Numbered from the stretch's first letter, positions 51,757 to 61,109 are shown. The stretch is 64,000 bases of DNA from an uncultured Streptomyces sp. (GCF_947488945.1 NZ_CANLBS010000025.1:34590-98589), one strand, 5' to 3'. Program-made: numbers and translations. The notes: generated by a model from the sequence alone, not told the origin.

Positions 51757-53289
51757 GTGTCGGCCAGCACATCCCGTACGCTCCCGCCGGAGATCGCCGA
51801 GTCCGAGTCTGTGATGGCGCTCATCGAGCGGGGGAAGGCTGATGGGCAGATCGCCGGCGACGACGTGCGTCGGGCCTTCGAGGCTGACCAGATTCCGCCA
51901 ACCCAGTGGAAGAATGTTCTGCGCAGCCTCAACCAGATCCTCGAGGAAGAGGGTGTGACGCTGATGGTCAGTGCCGCGGAGTCGCCGAAGCGCGCCCGCA
52001 AGAGCGTCGCGGCGAAGAGCCCGGTCAAGCGCACCGCCACCAAGACCGTCGCTGCGAAGACGACCGTGACGCGGACCGTCGCGGCCACCGCACCCGCCGC
52101 CGAGAGCGCCGAGGCGGCCGGCGACGAGATCCCCGCGAAGAAGGCGGCGGCCAAGAAGACGGTCGCCAAGAAGACAGCGGTCAAGAAGACCGCGGCGAAG
52201 AAGACCGCCGCGAAGAAGACCGGCAAGCAGGACGACGAGCTGCTCGACGGCGACGACGCCGTCGAAGAGGTCAAGGCCGGCAAGGGCGAGGAAGAGGAGG
52301 GCGAGGGCGAGAACAAGGGCTTCGTCCTCTCCGACGACGACGAGGACGACGCGCCCGCGCAGCAGGTCGCCGTCGCCGGCGCCACCGCCGACCCGGTCAA
52401 GGACTACCTCAAGCAGATCGGCAAGGTCCCGCTCCTCAACGCGGAGCAGGAGGTCGAGCTCGCCAAGCGCATCGAGGCCGGGCTCTTCGCCGAGGACAAG
52501 CTCGCCAACGCGGACAAGCTCGCCCCGAAGCTGAAGCGCGAGCTGGAGATCATCGCCGAGGACGGCCGCCGCGCCAAGAACCACCTGCTGGAGGCCAACC
52601 TCCGTCTCGTGGTCTCGCTGGCCAAGCGCTACACCGGCCGCGGCATGCTCTTCCTGGACCTGATCCAGGAAGGCAACCTCGGTCTGATCCGCGCGGTCGA
52701 GAAGTTCGACTACACCAAGGGCTACAAGTTCTCCACGTACGCCACCTGGTGGATCCGTCAGGCGATCACCCGCGCCATGGCCGACCAGGCCCGCACCATC
52801 CGTATCCCGGTGCACATGGTCGAGGTCATCAACAAGCTCGCGCGCGTCCAGCGGCAGATGCTCCAGGACCTGGGCCGTGAGCCCACCCCGGAGGAGCTGG
52901 CCAAGGAACTCGACATGACCCCGGAGAAGGTCATCGAGGTCCAGAAGTACGGCCGCGAGCCGATCTCCCTCCACACCCCTCTGGGTGAGGACGGCGACAG
53001 CGAGTTCGGTGACCTGATCGAGGACTCCGAGGCGGTCGTCCCGGCCGACGCGGTCAGCTTCACCCTGCTCCAGGAGCAGCTGCACTCCGTGCTCGACACG
53101 CTCTCCGAGCGTGAGGCCGGCGTGGTCTCGATGCGGTTCGGTCTCACCGACGGTCAGCCCAAGACGCTGGACGAGATCGGCAAGGTCTACGGGGTGACGC
53201 GCGAGCGCATCCGTCAGATCGAGTCGAAGACCATGTCCAAGCTCCGCCACCCGTCGCGTTCGCAGGTGCTGCGCGACTACCTCGACTAA
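51757..53289 (+). CDS. hrdB: principal RNA polymerase sigma factor HrdB
   Basis: HrdB (510 residues) is the housekeeping sigma-70 of Streptomyces. Region 1.1-like N terminus (ALIERGKADGQIAGDDVRRA), then a long linker (~75-210) made of Lys/Ala/Thr repeats (AAKKTAVKKTAAKK) and an acidic patch (DDDEDDAP). Conserved regions 1.2 to 4.2 follow: DPVKDYLKQIG, the 2.3-2.4 helix KFSTYATWWIRQAITRAMAD, and region 4.2 LDEIGKVYGVTRERIRQIES. GTG 51757 is 6 nt after GAGAGG and matches the known Streptomyces start. Confidence 0.98.
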   Translation: MSASTSRTLPPEIAESESVMALIERGKADGQIAGDDVRRAFEADQIPPTQWKNVLRSLNQILEEEGVTLMVSAAESPKRARKSVAAKSPVKRTATKTVAAKTTVTRTVAATAPAAESAEAAGDEIPAKKAAAKKTVAKKTAVKKTAAKKTAAKKTGKQDDELLDGDDAVEEVKAGKGEEEEGEGENKGFVLSDDDEDDAPAQQVAVAGATADPVKDYLKQIGKVPLLNAEQEVELAKRIEAGLFAEDKLANADKLAPKLKRELEIIAEDGRRAKNHLLEANLRLVVSLAKRYTGRGMLFLDLIQEGNLGLIRAVEKFDYTKGYKFSTYATWWIRQAITRAMADQARTIRIPVHMVEVINKLARVQRQMLQDLGREPTPEELAKELDMTPEKVIEVQKYGREPISLHTPLGEDGDSEFGDLIEDSEAVVPADAVSFTLLQEQLHSVLDTLSEREAGVVSMRFGLTDGQPKTLDEIGKVYGVTRERIRQIESKTMSKLRHPSRSQVLRDYLD

Positions 53290-53330
53290 AGACCGCACTG
53301 CGCGCGGCCACCGTGCGCGGACGGCTCTGC

Positions 53331-53367
53331 CGGAGGGCCCGGATCCCATGAGGATCCGGGCCCTCCG
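53331..53367 (+). terminator. hrdB terminator
   Basis: A perfect 16-bp stem (CGGAGGGCCCGGATCC at 53331-53346 with 53352-53367) around CATGA lies 42 nt after the hrdB stop. Confidence 0.8.
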
Positions 53368-53445
53368 TGCTGGGCGTGGCGTGCGGACGCCGCCGGAGTG
53401 GATGACGCTGGGTGAGTCGCCATCACCTCGGAGTCAGGAGCCTCC

Positions 53446-54270
53446 ATGCGTCGTCACCGCTTTCCCGTCATGACCGGTGCGCCCGCCCTCGCCGCCGCGG
53501 CGGTCCTGGTGGCCGCCCCCGCCGGCCCGGCCGCATCCGACAGCATCATCATCGGCGGGCAACCGGTGAAGGTGGCGGAGAGCCCCTGGACGGTGGCCCT
53601 GGCCAGCCGGGACCGCTTCGGGGAGTCGAGGGCGGGCCAGTTCTGCGGCGGGGTCCTCGTCGCGCCGACGAAGGTCGTGACGGCGGCCCACTGCCTGGGC
53701 GAAGACGTGCTGGGCGAGGGACCCGGCGTGGGGGACCTCACGGTCATCGCGGGCCGCGACGAACTGCGCGACACAGGGGGCGAGGAGATCCCGGTCGGCG
53801 AGGTGTGGGTCAACCCGGACTACGACCCGTCGACGAGCGTGGGGGACCTCGCCGTGGTGACGCTCTCACGGGCCCGCGACCACGCCGACACGATCGCCAT
53901 GGCCCGGGCGGGGGAGGCCGGGTACCGTCCCGGCGCCGCGGCGACGGTCTACGGCTGGGGGGACACCAGCGGTTTCGGCGCCTATGCCACCTCGTTGCGT
54001 GCGGCGTCCGTACAGGTGCTGGCGGACAGCGACTGCGCCCGCGCCTACCCCGGCGGCTCCCGGGGCGGCTACGACGCCCCCTCGATGCTCTGTGCGGGTG
54101 ACCCGGAGGGCGGCCGCGACGCCTGCCAGGGCGACAGCGGAGGGCCGCTGGTGTCCGGCGGCCGGCTGATCGGGCTGGTCTCCTGGGGCAATGGCTGTGG
54201 GCGCGCCGACAGCCCCGGTGTGTACACCAGGATCTCCGCGGCGATCGGCTGGGCCGACGGCAGGGTGTGA
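53446..54270 (+). CDS. secreted trypsin-like serine protease
   Basis: This 274-residue S1A protease has a signal peptide (MRRHRFPVMTGAPALAAAAV..., cleavage near GPAASD) and mature start IIIGG. Catalytic residues: His in VTAAHCLG, Asp in VGDLAVVTL, Ser in GDSGGPLV. The Asp in DACQGDSGG and SWGNGCG predict trypsin specificity for Arg/Lys. It is probably exported for extracellular proteolysis. It lies after hrdB but behind its terminator, so it has its own promoter; it ends near two hairpins. Confidence 0.92.
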   Translation: MRRHRFPVMTGAPALAAAAVLVAAPAGPAASDSIIIGGQPVKVAESPWTVALASRDRFGESRAGQFCGGVLVAPTKVVTAAHCLGEDVLGEGPGVGDLTVIAGRDELRDTGGEEIPVGEVWVNPDYDPSTSVGDLAVVTLSRARDHADTIAMARAGEAGYRPGAAATVYGWGDTSGFGAYATSLRAASVQVLADSDCARAYPGGSRGGYDAPSMLCAGDPEGGRDACQGDSGGPLVSGGRLIGLVSWGNGCGRADSPGVYTRISAAIGWADGRV

Positions 54271-54430
54271 TCCGCCGGACGGAACCCGATCCGACTCCGG
54301 TCCCGGGCTACGGGGGCGACCCCTGCTCCCGAGGGCGCTGGGGGCACGCCTGAACCCCCGTACGGCCCTGGCGGGCGGATGCGGGGGTTTCTCGGCGCCC
54401 GCGGTCGTACGGCGGGTCCGGAGGACGAGA

Positions 54431-54484
54431 ACGGGCGGCGTCCCCGGATGGGGAAGCCGCCCGTCGGCCGGTCGAGGACCGGCC
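54431..54484. terminator. tandem hairpins between convergent genes
   Basis: ACGGGCGGC (54431-54439) pairs with GCCGCCCGT (54456-54464), with an inner CCCC/GGGG pairing, and GGCCGGTC (54466-54473) pairs with GACCGGCC (54477-54484). Together they can stop transcription from both sides. Confidence 0.65.
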
Positions 54485-54509
54485 CCTGGCTCGTCGTGGA
54501 TGAGAGGCG

Positions 54510-54743
54510 TCAGTGCGGTGCCTCGTCGGCCACACCTGCTGGAGCGGCACTGAGCCGATCCGTCTCATCCTGTATTTCCGCGGCGATCTTCTTGAGTTCC
54601 GGCTCGAACTTGCGTCCGTGGTGGGCGCAGAAGAGCAGTTCACCGCCACTGATGAGGACGACGCGCAGATAAGCCTGGGCGCCGCAACGGTCACAGCGGT
54701 CTGCTGCGGTCAGCGGGCTCGCGGGGGTCAGAACAGTAGTCAC
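54510..54743 (-). CDS. small zinc-ribbon protein (DUF7455)
   Basis: This 77-residue acidic protein has LTAADRCDRCGAQAYLRVVL and LLFCAHHGRKFEPELKKIA, a C-x2-C ... C-x-H-H arrangement suited to binding zinc. It matches the small DUF7455 proteins usually found between hrdB and parE in streptomycetes (from memory). A regulatory or ribosome-related role is possible but not known. It is divergent from parE. Confidence 0.85.
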   Translation of the reverse strand: MTTVLTPASPLTAADRCDRCGAQAYLRVVLISGGELLFCAHHGRKFEPELKKIAAEIQDETDRLSAAPAGVADEAPH

Positions 54744-55200
54744 GTCGCCTCTTCTCTAGCTCGACGAGCTGTCGTACCAGGGTCAACATCCAACCAGGCC
54801 GAAAACGTTCCCGCTCGCGGCATTTCTTTCGGAACTTCTTCTCGGGTCGGCTGTCCGTCGACGGTTGGCGGCGAATGGGCCGTACTGCGGAGCACTACGG
54901 TTTCGCGTTGCTTGTCTTCGGTCCGTCCGCCGGCCGGCTTGCCGGTTTGTTCATGAGGACGTGCCCGGAGCCTAAATGGTTCATGCCTCGAAGGGAACGT
55001 GATGTGCACGTCACCTCGACGAATGATCGAACGTCCATGCGAGTGGCTGGGGGGCTCGACTAGCATGATGATTCCCCCGTGGGTGGCGTGACAACCGCTC
55101 TACCAGGCCTCTGTAGGCTCTCATCCGCTACCCGGGCCCAGACCGGACGAGCCCACTACCCATCTGGGCCCCCATTGAAATTCAGCGAGGAGCGAACCGC
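54744..55200. promoter_or_regulatory. divergent control region before parE
   Basis: These 457 nt hold no supported gene. A near-perfect 16-bp palindrome GTGATGTGCACGTCAC (54999-55014) lies in the middle, and TAGCAT (55061-55066) is a possible parE -10. AGCGAGGAGCG before GTG 55201 is the ribosome site. The region 54780-55080 is less GC-rich than its surroundings, as expected for promoters. Confidence 0.45.
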
Positions 55201-57333
55201 GTGACCGCCGATACGTCCGTGCCGTCCACTGCGCTGCTGACCGGAACGAGCGGTGGCGCCGACCGGGACGGCTCCAACTACACCGCGCGGCACCTCCTCG
55301 TCCTGGAGGGGCTGGAGGCCGTCCGCAAGCGCCCCGGGATGTACATCGGGTCCACCGACAGCCGTGGTCTCATGCACTGCCTCTGGGAGATCATCGACAA
55401 CTCCGTCGACGAGGCGCTGGGCGGCTACGGCGACCACATCGAGGTGATCCTGCACGAGGACGCCTCCGTCGAGGTCCGCGACAACGGCCGTGGCATCCCG
55501 GTCGACGTCGAGCCCAAGACGGGGCTGTCGGGCGTCGAGGTCGTCATGACCAAGCTGCACGCGGGCGGGAAGTTCGGCGGCGGCTCCTACGCCGCCTCGG
55601 GCGGTCTGCACGGCGTGGGGGCCTCGGTCGTCAACGCCCTCTCGGCCCGGCTCGACGTCGAGGTGGACCGCGGCGGCTCGACCCACGCGATCAGCTTCCG
55701 CCGCGGCGTTCCCGGCATCTTCACCGAACAGGGACCCGAAAGTCCGTTCGATCCGGGTAACGGTCTCCGCAAGAGCAAGCGGTTCGCGAAGACCCGTACC
55801 GGCACCCGGGTGAGGTACTGGGCGGACCGGCAGATCTTCCTCAAGGACGCGAAGCTCAACCTGGACACGCTCTACCAGCGCGCCCGCCAGACGGCCTTCC
55901 TGGTGCCCGGCCTCACCCTCGTCGTCCGCGACGAGAGGGCGATCGACGGCGCGCCCGTCAGCGAGGAGACCTTCCACTACGACGGCGGCATCAGCGAGTT
56001 CTGCGAGTACCTCGCCCAGGACAAGGCCGTCTGCGACGTGCAGCGGCTCACCGGGCAGGGCACCTTCAAGGAGACCGTGCCGGTCCTGGACGACCGGGGC
56101 CACATGACCCCGACCGAGGTCACCCGTGAGCTCGGCGTGGACATCGCGCTGCGCTGGGGCACCGGCTACGACACCGTCGTCAAGTCCTTCGTCAACATCA
56201 TCGCCACCCCCAAGGGCGGCACCCACGTGTCCGGCTTCGAGCGCTCCGTGACGAAGACGATCAACGAGACGCTGCGTTCCTCCAAGCTGCTGCGGGTGGC
56301 CGAGGACGACATCGTGAAGGACGACGCGCTGGAGGGGCTCACGGCGGTGGTCACCGTCCGTCTCGCCGAGCCGCAGTTCGAAGGGCAGACCAAGGAGGTC
56401 CTCGGCACCTCGGCCGCCAACCGCATCGTCTCCGCCGTGGTGGCCAAGGAGCTCAAGGCCTTCCTCACCTCCACGAAGCGCGACGCGAAGGCCCAGGCCC
56501 GGTCGGTGCTGGAGAAGACGGTCGCGGCGGCGCGCACCCGTATCGCGGCGCGCCAGCACAAGGACGCCCAGCGCCGGAAGACCGCGCTGGAGTCCTCCTC
56601 CCTGCCGGCGAAGCTCGCCGACTGCCGCAGCGACGACGTGGACCGCAGCGAGCTCTTCATCGTCGAGGGCGACTCCGCGCTGGGTACGGCGAAGCTGGCC
56701 CGCAACAGCGAGTTCCAGGCGCTGCTGCCCATCCGCGGCAAGATCCTCAACGTCCAGAAGTCGTCGGTCTCGGACATGCTGAAGAACGCCGAGTGCGGCG
56801 CCATCATCCAGGTCATAGGAGCGGGGTCCGGCCGGACCTTCGACATCGACGCCGCGCGGTACGGCAAGGTCATCATGATGACGGACGCCGACGTCGACGG
56901 CTCCCACATCCGCACCCTGCTGCTCACGCTGTTCCAGCGCTACATGCGGCCCATGGTCGAGGCGGGGCGGGTCTTCGCGGCGGTCCCGCCGCTGCACCGG
57001 ATCGAACTCGTCCAGCCCAAGAAGGGGCAGGACAAGTACATCTACACCTACTCCGACAACGAGCTGCGGCAGACGCTGCTGGAGCTCCAGCGCAAGAACG
57101 TCCGGTACAAGGACTCGATCCAGCGCTACAAGGGCCTGGGCGAGATGGACGCCGACCAGTTGGCGGAGACCACGATGGACCCCCGCCACCGCACGCTGCG
57201 CCGGATCAACATCGGGGATCTGGAGTCCTCCGAGAGGATCTTCGACCTCCTGATGGGCAACGAAGTGGCGCCCCGCAAGGAGTTCATCACCAGTTCGGCG
57301 GCCACGCTGGACCGCTCGCGCATCGACGCCTGA
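55201..57333 (+). CDS. parE: DNA topoisomerase IV subunit B
   Basis: This 710-residue type IIA topoisomerase ATPase subunit has, in the GHKL ATP site, EIIDNSVDEALGG, VRDNGRGIPVD and GGLHGVGASVVNALS. The transducer domain follows, then the Toprim domain: EGDSALGTAKLARN, LPIRGKILNVQK and DADVDGSHIRTLLLT. The end is TLDRSRIDA. Streptomyces carries this second GyrB-like subunit (GyrB2/ParE) here while gyrB lies near oriC. It separates linked chromosome arms during replication and sporulation. Its partner parC is outside the window. Confidence 0.95.
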   Translation: MTADTSVPSTALLTGTSGGADRDGSNYTARHLLVLEGLEAVRKRPGMYIGSTDSRGLMHCLWEIIDNSVDEALGGYGDHIEVILHEDASVEVRDNGRGIPVDVEPKTGLSGVEVVMTKLHAGGKFGGGSYAASGGLHGVGASVVNALSARLDVEVDRGGSTHAISFRRGVPGIFTEQGPESPFDPGNGLRKSKRFAKTRTGTRVRYWADRQIFLKDAKLNLDTLYQRARQTAFLVPGLTLVVRDERAIDGAPVSEETFHYDGGISEFCEYLAQDKAVCDVQRLTGQGTFKETVPVLDDRGHMTPTEVTRELGVDIALRWGTGYDTVVKSFVNIIATPKGGTHVSGFERSVTKTINETLRSSKLLRVAEDDIVKDDALEGLTAVVTVRLAEPQFEGQTKEVLGTSAANRIVSAVVAKELKAFLTSTKRDAKAQARSVLEKTVAAARTRIAARQHKDAQRRKTALESSSLPAKLADCRSDDVDRSELFIVEGDSALGTAKLARNSEFQALLPIRGKILNVQKSSVSDMLKNAECGAIIQVIGAGSGRTFDIDAARYGKVIMMTDADVDGSHIRTLLLTLFQRYMRPMVEAGRVFAAVPPLHRIELVQPKKGQDKYIYTYSDNELRQTLLELQRKNVRYKDSIQRYKGLGEMDADQLAETTMDPRHRTLRRINIGDLESSERIFDLLMGNEVAPRKEFITSSAATLDRSRIDA

Positions 57334-57360
57334 GGGCCCGGCACGCCGGGAGCGCGGCAC

Positions 57361-57387
57361 GCCCCGGGTCCCCACCCGGCCCGGGGC
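57361..57387 (+). terminator. parE terminator
   Basis: GCCCCGGG (57361-57368) pairs with CCCGGGGC (57380-57387) across an 11-nt loop, 27 nt after the parE stop. It is a modest GC-only hairpin. Confidence 0.45.
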
Positions 57388-57495
57388 CGATGTCCACCCA
57401 GGGGGGTCCGTGACCGGGCGCAGGCCGCGCGGTACGTCCACGTATCCACGTACATGGATGCGCACAAGCACCCGGCGCCACTGTCACGTGCACAT

Positions 57496-57511
57496 TCACT
57501 TGAACAGGTGA
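57496..57511 (+). promoter_or_regulatory. near-palindrome upstream of the symporter operon
   Basis: TCACTTGAACAGGTGA is a 16-bp imperfect palindrome 90 nt before the DUF485 gene. The nearby GTCACGTGCACA shares the core TGTGCACGT (minus strand) with the palindrome upstream of parE. It may be an operator for carbon-source control; this is inferred only. Confidence 0.3.
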
Positions 57512-57600
57512 AACATCGCCGGTCCGACGGCGGGGGTCTTCATTTTCCGCTCATCCTTGGCTACGCGGCCGAAAAGGTCTGCGGACAAGGGAGTTGTGCG

Positions 57601-58077
57601 GTGGAGAAGGAAGCAGGGCGCGAGGCCGCGGCCATGCGGCTCGACGACCCGTGGTACGACGTGCCGGCCCTCGGCTGGGGCGAGCCGGAGGGTACGGGGA
57701 GCGCCGCACCCCCCGGGCCGGACGGGCCCGGCATTCCGGCGCGGCGCCACACCGCGGCCGAGATCTACCTGGAGGTGCAGCGCAGTGACGCCTTCCGGGA
57801 AGTCCGCCGCAGGTACCGCCGCTTCGTCGTCCCCGCCTCCGCGGCGTTCCTGGTCTGGTACCTCGCCTACGTGGTGGCGGCCACCTCCGCACCCGGACTG
57901 ATGGGCCGCCCGGTGATCGGGGCGGTCAACGTCGCCCTGGTGGCCGGGCTCGGCCAGTTCCTCACCACGTTCCTGCTGACCTGGGCGTACGCGCGGCACG
58001 CGCGGTTGCGCCGGGACCGGGCCGCACTGGATCTGCGCTGGGACACGCAGGAGATGACGAGAGGGGCCGGGCGGTGA
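57601..58077 (+). CDS. DUF485-domain membrane protein
   Basis: This 158-residue protein has, after ~70 polar residues, a DUF485 domain: SDAFREVRRRYRRFVVP, then span FLVWYLAYVVAATSAPGL and a second span VALVAGLGQFLTTFLLTWAY. DUF485 genes (yjcH in E. coli) nearly always precede acetate/cation symporters, as here, and the stop overlaps the next start (GTGA). GTG 57601 has AGGGAG 7 nt upstream. It is probably an accessory subunit of the symporter. Confidence 0.88.
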   Translation: MEKEAGREAAAMRLDDPWYDVPALGWGEPEGTGSAAPPGPDGPGIPARRHTAAEIYLEVQRSDAFREVRRRYRRFVVPASAAFLVWYLAYVVAATSAPGLMGRPVIGAVNVALVAGLGQFLTTFLLTWAYARHARLRRDRAALDLRWDTQEMTRGAGR

Positions 58078-59666
58078 GCGGCGACCACCAGACGCTGGCA
58101 CTCCTGCTGTTCAGCGCGTTCGTCGCCGTCACCCTCGGCATCACCACCTGGGTGAGCCGGACCCGGCAGGGTTCGGCCGAGGAGTTCTACGCGGGCGGTC
58201 GGCTGTTCTCCCCGATGGAGAACGGATTCGCCATAGCCGGCGACTACATGTCGGCGGCGTCGTTCCTCGGCATCTCCGGGCTCATCGCCCTCTTCGGCTA
58301 CGACGGCATGCTGTACTCCGTCGGCTTCCTGGTCGCCTGGCTCGTCGTGCTGCTCCTGGTCGCCGAACTCGTCCGCAACTGCGGCCGGTTCACGCTCGCC
58401 GACGTCGTCGCCGCCCGGATGGCGGAGCGGCCGGTGCGCACCGCGGTGGGGACCTCCTCCGTCACGGTCTCCGTGCTGTACCTGGTCGCGCAGATGGTCG
58501 GAGCGGGCAGCCTCGTCGCGCTGCTCCTCGGCGGCACCAGCGACGCCGCCCGGTCGTGGACCGTGGTCGGTGTCGGGGCGCTCATGGTGGTCTACGTGTC
58601 GCTCGGCGGGATGCGCGCCACCACCTGGATCCAGATCGTCAAAGCCGTGCTGCTGATGGCGGGGGCGATCGCCCTGACCGTCCTCGTCCTCGTCCACTTC
58701 CACGGGAACATCAACGCGTTGCTCACCACCGCCGCCGAACGCAGCGGCCGTGGCACGGACTTCCTGGCTCCCGGTCTGAAGTACGGCGGAAGCTGGACGG
58801 CGCGCCTCGACTTCATCAGCCTCGGGATCGCCCTGGTCCTCGGTACCGCGGGGCTCCCGCACATCCTGTCCCGCTTCTACACCGTGCCGACCGCCCGGGC
58901 GGCCCGCCGGTCCGTCGTCTGGTCCATCGGTCTCATCGGCGGCTTCTACCTGATGACGATCGTGCTCGGCTTCGGCGCCGCCGCCGTGGTCGGGAGCGCC
59001 GAAGTCCGCGCCTCCCACGCGGCCGGCAACACCGCGGTGCCGCTGCTGGCCCTCGAACTCGGCGGGGGAGAAGGGTCGACGGGGGGCACGGTGCTGTTCG
59101 CCGTGGTCGCCGCCATCGCCTTCGCCACCATCCTCGCGGTGGTCGCCGGGATCACCCTCGCCTCGTCCGCGTCCGTGGCGCACGACCTCTACGCCTCGTT
59201 GCGGCGTCCCGGCGGCAAGCAGTACGGCGAGGTCGCCGTGGCCCGGGTCGCGGCGGCGGGCATCGGCGTGGTCGCCATCGCGCTCGGCCTGCTGGTGCAG
59301 AACCTGAACGTCGCCTTCCTCGTGGGTCTCGCGTTCGCCGTCGCGGCGTCGGCGAACCTCCCCGCGCTGCTGTACTCCCTGTTCTGGAAGAACTTCACCA
59401 CCCGGGGGGCGGTGTGGGCGGTCTACGGCGGCCTGATCCCCGCCCTCCTGCTGGTGTTGCTGTCGCCCGTGGTCTCGGGTGGTCCGGCCTCGCTCTTCCC
59501 CGGAGCCGACTTCCAGCTCTTCCCGCTGGAGAACCCCGGTCTCGTCTCCGTCCCGCTCGGATTCCTGGCGGGATGGATCGGGACGGTCACGTCCCCCGAG
59601 CCGCCGGACGAGGCCAAGCACGCCGAGACGGAGGTCAGGGCGCTCACCGGCGCGGGTGCGGTGTGA
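58074..59666 (+). CDS. cation/acetate (monocarboxylate) symporter, ActP type
   Basis: This 530-residue sodium:solute symporter has about 13 membrane spans. Family patterns: RQGSAEEFYAGGRLFSPMEN, GDYMSAASFLGISGL and GTAGLPHILSRFYTVPTARA, all typical of ActP-like acetate permeases. GTG 58074 overlaps the DUF485 stop by 4 nt (translational coupling). With the two citrate synthases downstream, it fits a locus for uptake and use of short carboxylates. The substrate could also be propionate or pyruvate. Confidence 0.92.
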   Translation: MSGDHQTLALLLFSAFVAVTLGITTWVSRTRQGSAEEFYAGGRLFSPMENGFAIAGDYMSAASFLGISGLIALFGYDGMLYSVGFLVAWLVVLLLVAELVRNCGRFTLADVVAARMAERPVRTAVGTSSVTVSVLYLVAQMVGAGSLVALLLGGTSDAARSWTVVGVGALMVVYVSLGGMRATTWIQIVKAVLLMAGAIALTVLVLVHFHGNINALLTTAAERSGRGTDFLAPGLKYGGSWTARLDFISLGIALVLGTAGLPHILSRFYTVPTARAARRSVVWSIGLIGGFYLMTIVLGFGAAAVVGSAEVRASHAAGNTAVPLLALELGGGEGSTGGTVLFAVVAAIAFATILAVVAGITLASSASVAHDLYASLRRPGGKQYGEVAVARVAAAGIGVVAIALGLLVQNLNVAFLVGLAFAVAASANLPALLYSLFWKNFTTRGAVWAVYGGLIPALLLVLLSPVVSGGPASLFPGADFQLFPLENPGLVSVPLGFLAGWIGTVTSPEPPDEAKHAETEVRALTGAGAV

Positions 59667-59756
59667 CGGCCCTGCCCCCGGCGTATTCCGCCGGCCCCGG
59701 ACCGTTCCCCGGCCCCCGGACCGCCTCATGGTGTCCGGACGACTCCGTGGTGCCGC

Positions 59757-61073
59757 CTACGGCATGACACGAGCCCCGGTGGCGGGCCGGGGCAGGGGCT
59801 GGGGCGGGGGAGGGCCCGTGTACTGGCCGGTGGGGCGGAGCCGCAGCGGGCGTTCCGCGTACTCCTCCAGGGCATGGGCGATCCAGCCCGCCGTGCGGGC
59901 CACGGCGAACACGGTCTCACCGGCCTCGGCGGGCATGCCGCAGGAGACGGAGAGCACCGCGAGCGCGAGGTCGACGTTGGCGTGCAGCGGCTGGTGCCGC
60001 GCGGTGACGGCGACCACGTCGCGCGCCGCCTCCAGTGCCGCCGACGCGTGGCCGACCCGCTCCAGCAGAGCGAACAACGCGCGGGCGCGCGGGTCCTCGC
60101 CGGTGTACAGCCGGTGCCCGAGTCCGGGCACCGGACGTCCGGCCCGCAGGTGTTCCGCGACGACCGGGACGGCCCCGCCCCGTTCGACGACGTCCGCCAG
60201 CATCCGGTGCGCCTGCCCGCTCGCCGCCCCGTGCAGCGGCCCCTCCAGCACCCCCAGACCGGCCGAGACGACCGCGTACGGATGCGCCCTGGCAGAGGCG
60301 GCCACCCGGGCGGCGAGGGTCGAGGCCGCCAGGTCGTGGTCGATCAGCAGGGTGAGTGCCGTGTCCAGCACGTGCAGGGCCGCCGGGTCGGCGGGGCGCG
60401 CGGTGAGCCGGGGCCACAGGCGGTCGGCGAGCCGGGGCGCCGCCGCTGCCCCGGGGCCGGCGGTCCCCGCGTCCGTGCCCGGGGCGGCACCGGCCTCCGC
60501 CCGCCCGATCTCCGGCAGGGCGTCGACCAGGGTCGGGATCAGCCCGCGGGCGCCGCCCAGCACGGAACTCGGCGCGAGGTCGTAGCGGAGCGGATCGGCC
60601 GCCGCGGCGGCCACCACGGCCACCCGCAGCCGGTCCGTCGGCCCGCTGTGCGCGGGGAGCGCGCCGACCGCCCGCCGGGCCGCCGCCAGCGCCTCGGGCG
60701 GAGCGGTGAAGCGGGTCTCCGGACGTAGTTCGCCGGTCCACAGCCACTCGGCCACCGCCTCGAAGCCGTACTGGCCCGCGAGTTCGACGGCGTCGACGCC
60801 CCGGTAGCAGTAACGGGCGGGTCCGATCAGGGTGATGCCCGTGCGGAAGGCGAACTCGCCCGCGGCAGCCACCGGTTCACGTCTGCCCGTGCGGCCGGCC
60901 AGGGCCCGCACCTCGTCCGCGTCGAACGTGCTGCCCCTGCCGCCGGGCGCGCGCCGGCTGCTGAGCTGGCCCCGGCTGACGTAGGCGTACACGGTCTCCG
61001 GCTTCACGCCGAGCAGTTCCGCGGTCTCGCGCGTCGTCAGGCGGCCGGGGTCCCGCCCGTCTCGATCGGTCAT
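59757..61073 (-). CDS. citrate synthase with N-terminal helix-turn-helix
   Basis: This 438-residue protein has a MerR/excisionase-like HTH at residues ~11-58 (RLTTRETAELLGVKPETVYA, then RGSTFDADEVRAL). A citrate-synthase fold follows. The catalytic residues appear intact: His in GPLHGAASGQ, His in GLGHRLYTGED, Asp in HANVDLAL. It may act as an enzyme, a DNA-binding regulator, or both. ATG 61073 has TACGGT 6 nt upstream and no clear ribosome site. It is divergent from a second citrate synthase across a 19-bp palindrome. Confidence 0.88.
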   Translation of the reverse strand: MTDRDGRDPGRLTTRETAELLGVKPETVYAYVSRGQLSSRRAPGGRGSTFDADEVRALAGRTGRREPVAAAGEFAFRTGITLIGPARYCYRGVDAVELAGQYGFEAVAEWLWTGELRPETRFTAPPEALAAARRAVGALPAHSGPTDRLRVAVVAAAAADPLRYDLAPSSVLGGARGLIPTLVDALPEIGRAEAGAAPGTDAGTAGPGAAAAPRLADRLWPRLTARPADPAALHVLDTALTLLIDHDLAASTLAARVAASARAHPYAVVSAGLGVLEGPLHGAASGQAHRMLADVVERGGAVPVVAEHLRAGRPVPGLGHRLYTGEDPRARALFALLERVGHASAALEAARDVVAVTARHQPLHANVDLALAVLSVSCGMPAEAGETVFAVARTAGWIAHALEEYAERPLRLRPTGQYTGPPPPQPLPRPATGARVMP

Positions 61074-61109
61074 GGTCCCACCGTATCCAGTCGTGATCCA
61101 TGGGTTTTC

